Shown piece by piece: positions 59,705 to 64,000 of a DNA stretch of 64,000 nucleotides. A program made the position numbers and the translations under genes. The DNA is from Spinacia oleracea. Its lineage: Eukaryota; Streptophyta; Magnoliopsida; Caryophyllales; Amaranthaceae. The notes below the pieces were generated by a model. The model was given only the letters and a program-made list of their open reading frames with translations. It ran no database searches and was not told where the DNA came from. Location of the stretch: contig NC_079490.1 in assembly GCF_020520425.1 (NCBI RefSeq), positions 2,914,001 to 2,978,000 on the forward strand, read 5' to 3'. The first letter of the stretch is position 1. The number at the start of each line of letters is the position of its first letter.

Positions 59705-60480
59705 AATATCTACTATTCTACTGTACTGTAAAACTTCATATGGTAGGAGATAGGAATGTTCCTTACAACTTTTCATATTAAAATGTTAAGTTATGTTTAA
59801 TTAATTACTCTCTGTTTCTGAATACTCGTAATACTTGTGTTTGTAAGTAGTTTTAGGAATGTTTGTGGATAATTCATCTGTTTCTGAATACTTGCTACAC
59901 TTGTATTTGCAAGTAGTTTTAATAATGTTTGTGGATAAACGGAGGGAGTATTCTACTAAGCTGTAAAGCTCCGCATGGTAGGAGATAGGAATGTTCCTTA
60001 CCACTTTTCATATTAAAATCTTAAGTTATGTATAACTAATTACTCCCTCTGTTTCTGAATATTCGTAATATTTATGTTTGCAAATAGTTTTAGGAGTGTT
60101 TGTGGATAATCCCCTGTTTCTGAATACTCGCAACATTTGTGTTTGCAAGTAGTTTTAGGAATGTTTGTGGATAATACATGAAAATGAATAAAGTAATACG
60201 AAGTATGTAAGTGGGATTAATTTGTGATATTTTAATTGTTTATGCGATAGAGAAATAAATAAAGAATTGATGCAATTGGGGTAAAAAAGTAAAGAGAAAC
60301 AATTAAAAAAAGTTAGTGGTATCATGTCAAAAGGAAAAGCGTTGTAAGTATTAAAAAACAGAGTGAGTATTCTGTATTCTAACTATACTGTAAAACTCCA
60401 TAGGGTAGAAGATAGGAATGTTCCTTACAACTTTTCATATTAAATTTAAGCTTATATGCTAATTAATTAGTTAAAATAAA
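59705..60480. repeat. Three-copy repeat with GGTAGGAGATAGGAATGTTC core
   Basis: The core and the following CTTACAACTTTTCATATTAA occur at about 59741, 59979 and 60401. Between them lie duplicated Stowaway-like fragments (TCTGTTTCTGAATACTCG ... GTTTGTGGATAA, four copies from 59809 to 60170). Confidence 0.7.
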
Positions 60481-60799
60481 GCTTAGAATAACGTTGTCCC
60501 TATCTCTCTCTCTCTCATGCATTGTCCTTTGCTTCTGTTTTGAATAAAGGATGACCCAAAGAATATTTAAGAATGTACGTACCTTAGCTTGTTTCTTAAT
60601 TCTAATGCTACTTGTTATACCTAGTGTGTATTCAATTTTAGTGTGTATTCAATTTTAGTGTGTATATGCACATTCCAATGATTCATTATAGTCTCCAATG
60701 TTACATGATTGAACTGCGTGCGAGTCTTGCGCTAACAAGAAACTACGCATATTGGAGAATTATTAGTAGAAGAAGAAGAAAGGAGAATTAGAAAGATAG

Positions 60800-61301
60800 A
60801 CTTTAAAAAGGGGTAGTGATGGTAAAAGCATAAAAGGTGACTTATATAAAGAATGAAGAAAATGTTTTTTTTTTCCTTACCGTGGTAAAATCTATCTATT
60901 TACCGTTCAGTAACTATCGAATATCGATAGACTTTAAAAAGGGGTGATGGTAAAAGTATAAAAGGTGTCTTATATAAAGAAGGAAGGAAATGTCAAATGT
61001 GTTTTATTTTTTCTTACTGTGGTAAAATCTATCTATTTACCGTTGAATAACTAACGGAGTATCAGATTTTTGTAAGCATAAATCTTTTACCCTAGGCTTA
61101 AAATGTAAGGTTACGGTCCTTACGGATGGTATGAATCGAATCTGGATCTCGATATAGGCTAGTGTAAGTGTAACTCAAATAAATTGAGGTCACCATAGGC
61201 TTCAAAATGTAAGGTTACGGTCCTTGCGGATGGTATGAATCGAACCTGAATCTCGATCTAGGCTAGTCACTAGTGTAAGTGTAATTCAAATAAATTGAGC
61301 C
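60800..61301. repeat. Two tandem duplications upstream of HSFB4
   Basis: Unit A (GACTTTAAAAAGGGG ... AAATCTATCTATTTACCGTT) occurs at 60800 and 60929. Unit B (GGCTT(A/C)AAAATGTAAGGTTA ... AATAAATTGAG) occurs at 61097 and 61200. Unit B contains GGTATGAATCGAACCTG, whose complement resembles a Pol III B box, so it may be a SINE remnant. Confidence 0.8.
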
Positions 61302-61666
61302 TCTCTTTAGGTTTCCAAAGGGTAGTGTTAGTGAGTTCTATATATTTTTACTTAACAGTAAAACAAATTTCACACTATTATTTACAGCTTCCAATGGGGA
61401 ACAATCAATAGATTAATAACTTTGATTGGATCTCATTATAGCCAAATTAAAAATACCCTAGACTTTTCTGACATGGTCATATGCTCCTTAAAGTTAGAAA
61501 GCCATTGAGAAAGAAAGAGAGATAGATTAGCTCTATAGAAAGGAAGGAAAGGAGAGGAAGAGAGAGAAAGAGTATCCCTTGCTTTTATTTTAGTGATTTT
61601 TGTCATATGTTTCTGCTTCTTAAAGTTAGAAAATTATGATGACAGAAAGATAGAGAATAGGGGTAT

Positions 61667-61827
61667 ATATGTATATCAGTATATAGCACTAGCTAAGCTG
61701 CAGTAATATTAAGTGAGTGCAATATTTCTGCTTCAAATACTGCACCTTCTTTTACCATATCATATCATATCATATCAAATCATATCATCTTCTTCATTCT
61801 CTTATTCAAAGAATTTTACAGAATAAA
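61667..61827 (+). promoter_or_regulatory. Putative core promoter and 5' UTR of HSFB4
   Basis: TATATATGTATATCAGTATA at ~61664-61684 is the nearest TATA-like region, ~150 bp before the ATG. The leader has a CATAT microsatellite (CATATCATATCATATCA at ~61758-61790). No upstream ATG was noticed in the leader. GA-rich repeats lie at 61500-61570. Confidence 0.45.
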
Positions 61828-62175
61828 ATGGCATTTTTAGTAGAAAGAAGTGATCCTCTTCTTCATCTTCATCATCAACATCATCAACATCAAAGCATTC
61901 ATCAACATCATCATCATCTTAATCCAGAACAGCAACAACAACAGCAACAGGAAATGGTGTTTTCAGTATCAGAATCACAAAAGTCAGTTCCTGCACCTTT
62001 CTTAACAAAGACATACCAGCTTGTTGATGATCCTCGTACAGACCACATTGTTTCTTGGGGTGAAGATGAGACTAGTTTTGTTGTTTGGAGGCCTCCTGAG
62101 TTTGCTAGAGATCTTCTTCCTAACTACTTCAAACACAACAACTTCTCCAGTTTTGTTAGACAGCTTAACACCTAT
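61828..62175 (+). CDS. HSFB4: Heat stress transcription factor, class B-4 type, exon 1 (3' part outside window)
   Basis: Exon 1 codes 116 residues and stops at TAT|GTAAGT, the invariant intron position within the HSF DNA-binding domain. Residues 1-53 are the N-terminal extension: [14 protein letters not shown], then runs of His and Gln ([16 protein letters not shown] and seven Gln). [16 protein letters not shown] starts the domain, followed by [20 protein letters not shown] and [20 protein letters not shown] (recognition helix). [17 protein letters not shown] and [11 protein letters not shown] point to class B, and the [13 protein letters not shown] region most resembles HSFB4, a repressor-type HSF that in Arabidopsis acts in root stem-cell patterning. 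The next exon (GFRK...) is not in the remaining 1.8 kb. Start chosen as the first ATG, context AAAATGGC. Confidence 0.88.
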
Positions 62176-64000
62176 GTAAGTTTTTTTTCAACTACTAAAC
62201 ACAATTTATTCACATGCATATGTAAATATAATGCTGTATGTGTTACTCGAACTCGAGTTGGTGCATGTGTCGGTTACAGGCTATGTTACTCGGACTCGGG
62301 TACCCATGTCGGACACGGGTACGTGTCCGACTCGGCAAAAAATTTATGATTTTGGTTCAAAGTGAAGTGTCCAGTGTCTGTAATCATGTTCGAGTGTCGA
62401 GAATCTGACACGGGTACTTGAGGTAAAAATGAAGAGTCCTAGTAATTACCTAGTAACATAGGTTACCGGTACATGTTCATTGTTCAAGTGTCGGACTTGG
62501 CTATATTGTGAAATGTGTTCATGCTTTTGGTCCAATGAAGTGTTAAGTAGTGTCCGTGTCCATATTTATGTCGGTGTGTCAAGATTTTTGACACGGGTAT
62601 TTGAGGTGAAATGAGGTGAACGAGTAACAAGCATATGTTATGAGATCATATTGGATTTAATCACTTTATTGGTTGTTTGACTTGTTAAGAAGAATTCCTA
62701 GTTCATGCAGTGTTTCAAGAGAAACAAAAAGGCTGTGAAATGTGAATTACCATGTTTCTTGAACTCTGATGGAATCTTTGAAACATATATCAAAGCATTT
62801 GATCAAACTTTCAAGGATTTAGATTCAGTTTCTTTTAGGGTTTTGTCTTTTTTCATCTGTTTTTTATCTCAGTCTAATTTGGAGTCTCCATTTGTCTTGT
62901 TGCATCCTAATTATATATTAAGATAAACGGTAAAGTAAAATGAAGAGTCTGAGTAATATCGGAAATTAAAAAGATCAATAAAACTAGTAAAATAAGTCTT
63001 GCATATGCTTTTACACCAACATTTTATTTAGAAAGGCCTTAAATTTAAGACTTTAGGTTCATTTCAAAGTGTGAAAAGTGGTGATCATAGTTTGAAAACC
63101 TTAAATTTTAGGCATAGTGCATTTTTTTTTTAAGATTTTAATTCTCTTTTCAACCAAACTCAACTTGGTTAATTTATTTCCCAAGGGAATAATTGTTCTA
63201 TGATTTTGCTCGAATCGATACACGAACGAGCTTGGGGAGAAGGGAGACTTTTGATTCTCTAGGCATTTGGTAAGAAATGTTTGTTGTACATATAGATTTG
63301 TGCAACTTAATTAATAACTAATGAGATTTTAATTAAATGTTAATTAATATATATAAACATATACATTCATTATAATTTGAAGCACCATGTGAGTACTGTT
63401 AGTAAGATCTCAAGATTCTCTTGCTTCTTTGTCTTGGTGACTGTCCTTTTATGCATCTGTATCTTATCCCCTCTTAATATTATTCTACGTACTATAACTT
63501 TCTGTTATTAGTATATGCACATTTTTATTCTTTATTTTTCTCTTGACTCTTCAATGAAGTATATCCATGTTCAACTTTAATACACCACAATGTGATAATC
63601 TATGTGAAGGACTTCAGGGTTACATTTAGACTCAGGCCGTTCTCTTAGCCTGTTATGGTCTGGTTTGGTTTGATCTGATTCTTCTTGGTCTGGTCTTGTG
63701 TGGTATGAATTTTCTGGTCTTGTCTAGTGTGATTTGGTGTGGTATGATTTTTCTAGTTTTTGGTCTGATCTGATTCTTCTTGGTTTGGTCTAGTGTAGTT
63801 TGGATTTTTCTAGTCTTGTCTGGGTTAATTTGAATGTTTATGTGGGTGTTTTTTTACTTTTCTGGTCTGTTTGATCTGGTCTGGTCTGGTCTAGTCTGGT
63901 CTGATTTTCACAAAAATAATCACTAATGAGCGATAAGAATAAGGCAAAGAAAACATAGCCTCACTTGTCACATTTGTGAATTAAATTCCACAATCATGAT
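62176..64000 (+). other. HSFB4 intron, incomplete
   Basis: 62265-62640 has duplicated text built on ACTCGGACTCGGGTAC, GTGTC(C/A)GAC and TTTGACACGGGTA(C/T)TTGAGGT, a dispersed repeat. 63640-63910 is a degenerate TCTGGTCTGGT microsatellite. An open stretch at 62705-62926 was judged non-coding. No second exon seen. Confidence 0.6.

Noticed and set aside
61717..61827. Upstream extension of the HSFB4 frame ([16 protein letters not shown])
   Set aside because: It has no ATG (GTG at 61717) and reads through the CATAT microsatellite of the leader; the start at 61828 is better.
62705..62926. 74-codon open frame in the HSFB4 intron
   Set aside because: No family resemblance and no matching splice borders in phase with exon 1; probably intronic chance.

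Overview
This is a plant nuclear window. The genes are intron-rich and encode plant families (GH9 endo-glucanase, NOI/RIN4-like, PYD2, LAS1-like, HSFB4). It also holds a nuclear-type tRNA-Pro and a miR398 locus, and the intergenic DNA is AT-rich and packed with MITEs and SINEs. The many CTCCCTCCGTCCC-ended repeats and 'actccgta' words remind me of Amaranthaceae (spinach, beet, quinoa), but that placement is an inference from sequence style only.

Layout, left to right. (1) 463-10193, minus: a GH9 class-B endo-beta-1,4-glucanase, six exons seen, last exon(s) off the left edge. Its large introns hold nested MITEs, a SINE and tandem repeats, and a 334-bp tandem repeat lies upstream of its TATA box. 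(2) 13551-15720, plus: a three-exon, 106-residue NOI/RIN4-like protein with a VPQFGGW cleavage-type motif, a His/Asp-rich linker and a C-terminal Cys pair. (3) 16101-21209, minus: a complete 13-exon dihydropyrimidinase (PYD2, 543 aa), convergent with gene 2. (4) 22374-31802, minus: an ERI1/ERI2-type DEDDh 3'-5' exonuclease with a C-terminal GRF zinc finger and two mutually compatible first exons. (5) 33600-35150, plus: two tandem MIR398 hairpins. The first is preceded by a TATA box and eleven GTAC copper-response cores, which is the most striking signal in the window. (6) 35834-43252, minus: a complete eight-exon LAS1-like pre-rRNA ITS2 endonuclease (604 aa). (7) 47255-61700: about 14 kb with no gene I can prove. 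It has a GC-rich 5'-leader-like patch, a tRNA-Pro(UGG), tandem SINEs, duplicated hAT MITEs and a five-copy 210-bp tandem array. (8) 61828-62175, plus: exon 1 of an HSFB4-type heat stress factor, which runs off the right edge.

The genes do not form one pathway. The recurring theme is transposon activity around housekeeping genes. At least eight hAT-type MITEs occur (mostly with 8-bp duplications), six Mutator-type MITEs (9-bp duplications), two Tourist-like MITEs (TAA/TTA), more than ten Stowaway-like MITEs (TA) and several tRNA-derived SINEs. For two hAT insertions the duplicated MIR398 unit supplies an uninterrupted site that supports the insertion. Exon borders were derived by hand from GT/AG sites, reading phase and family conservation. 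For PYD2, LAS1, NOI and the exonuclease the summed exon lengths give an uninterrupted frame ending in a stop. No alignment or database search was run.
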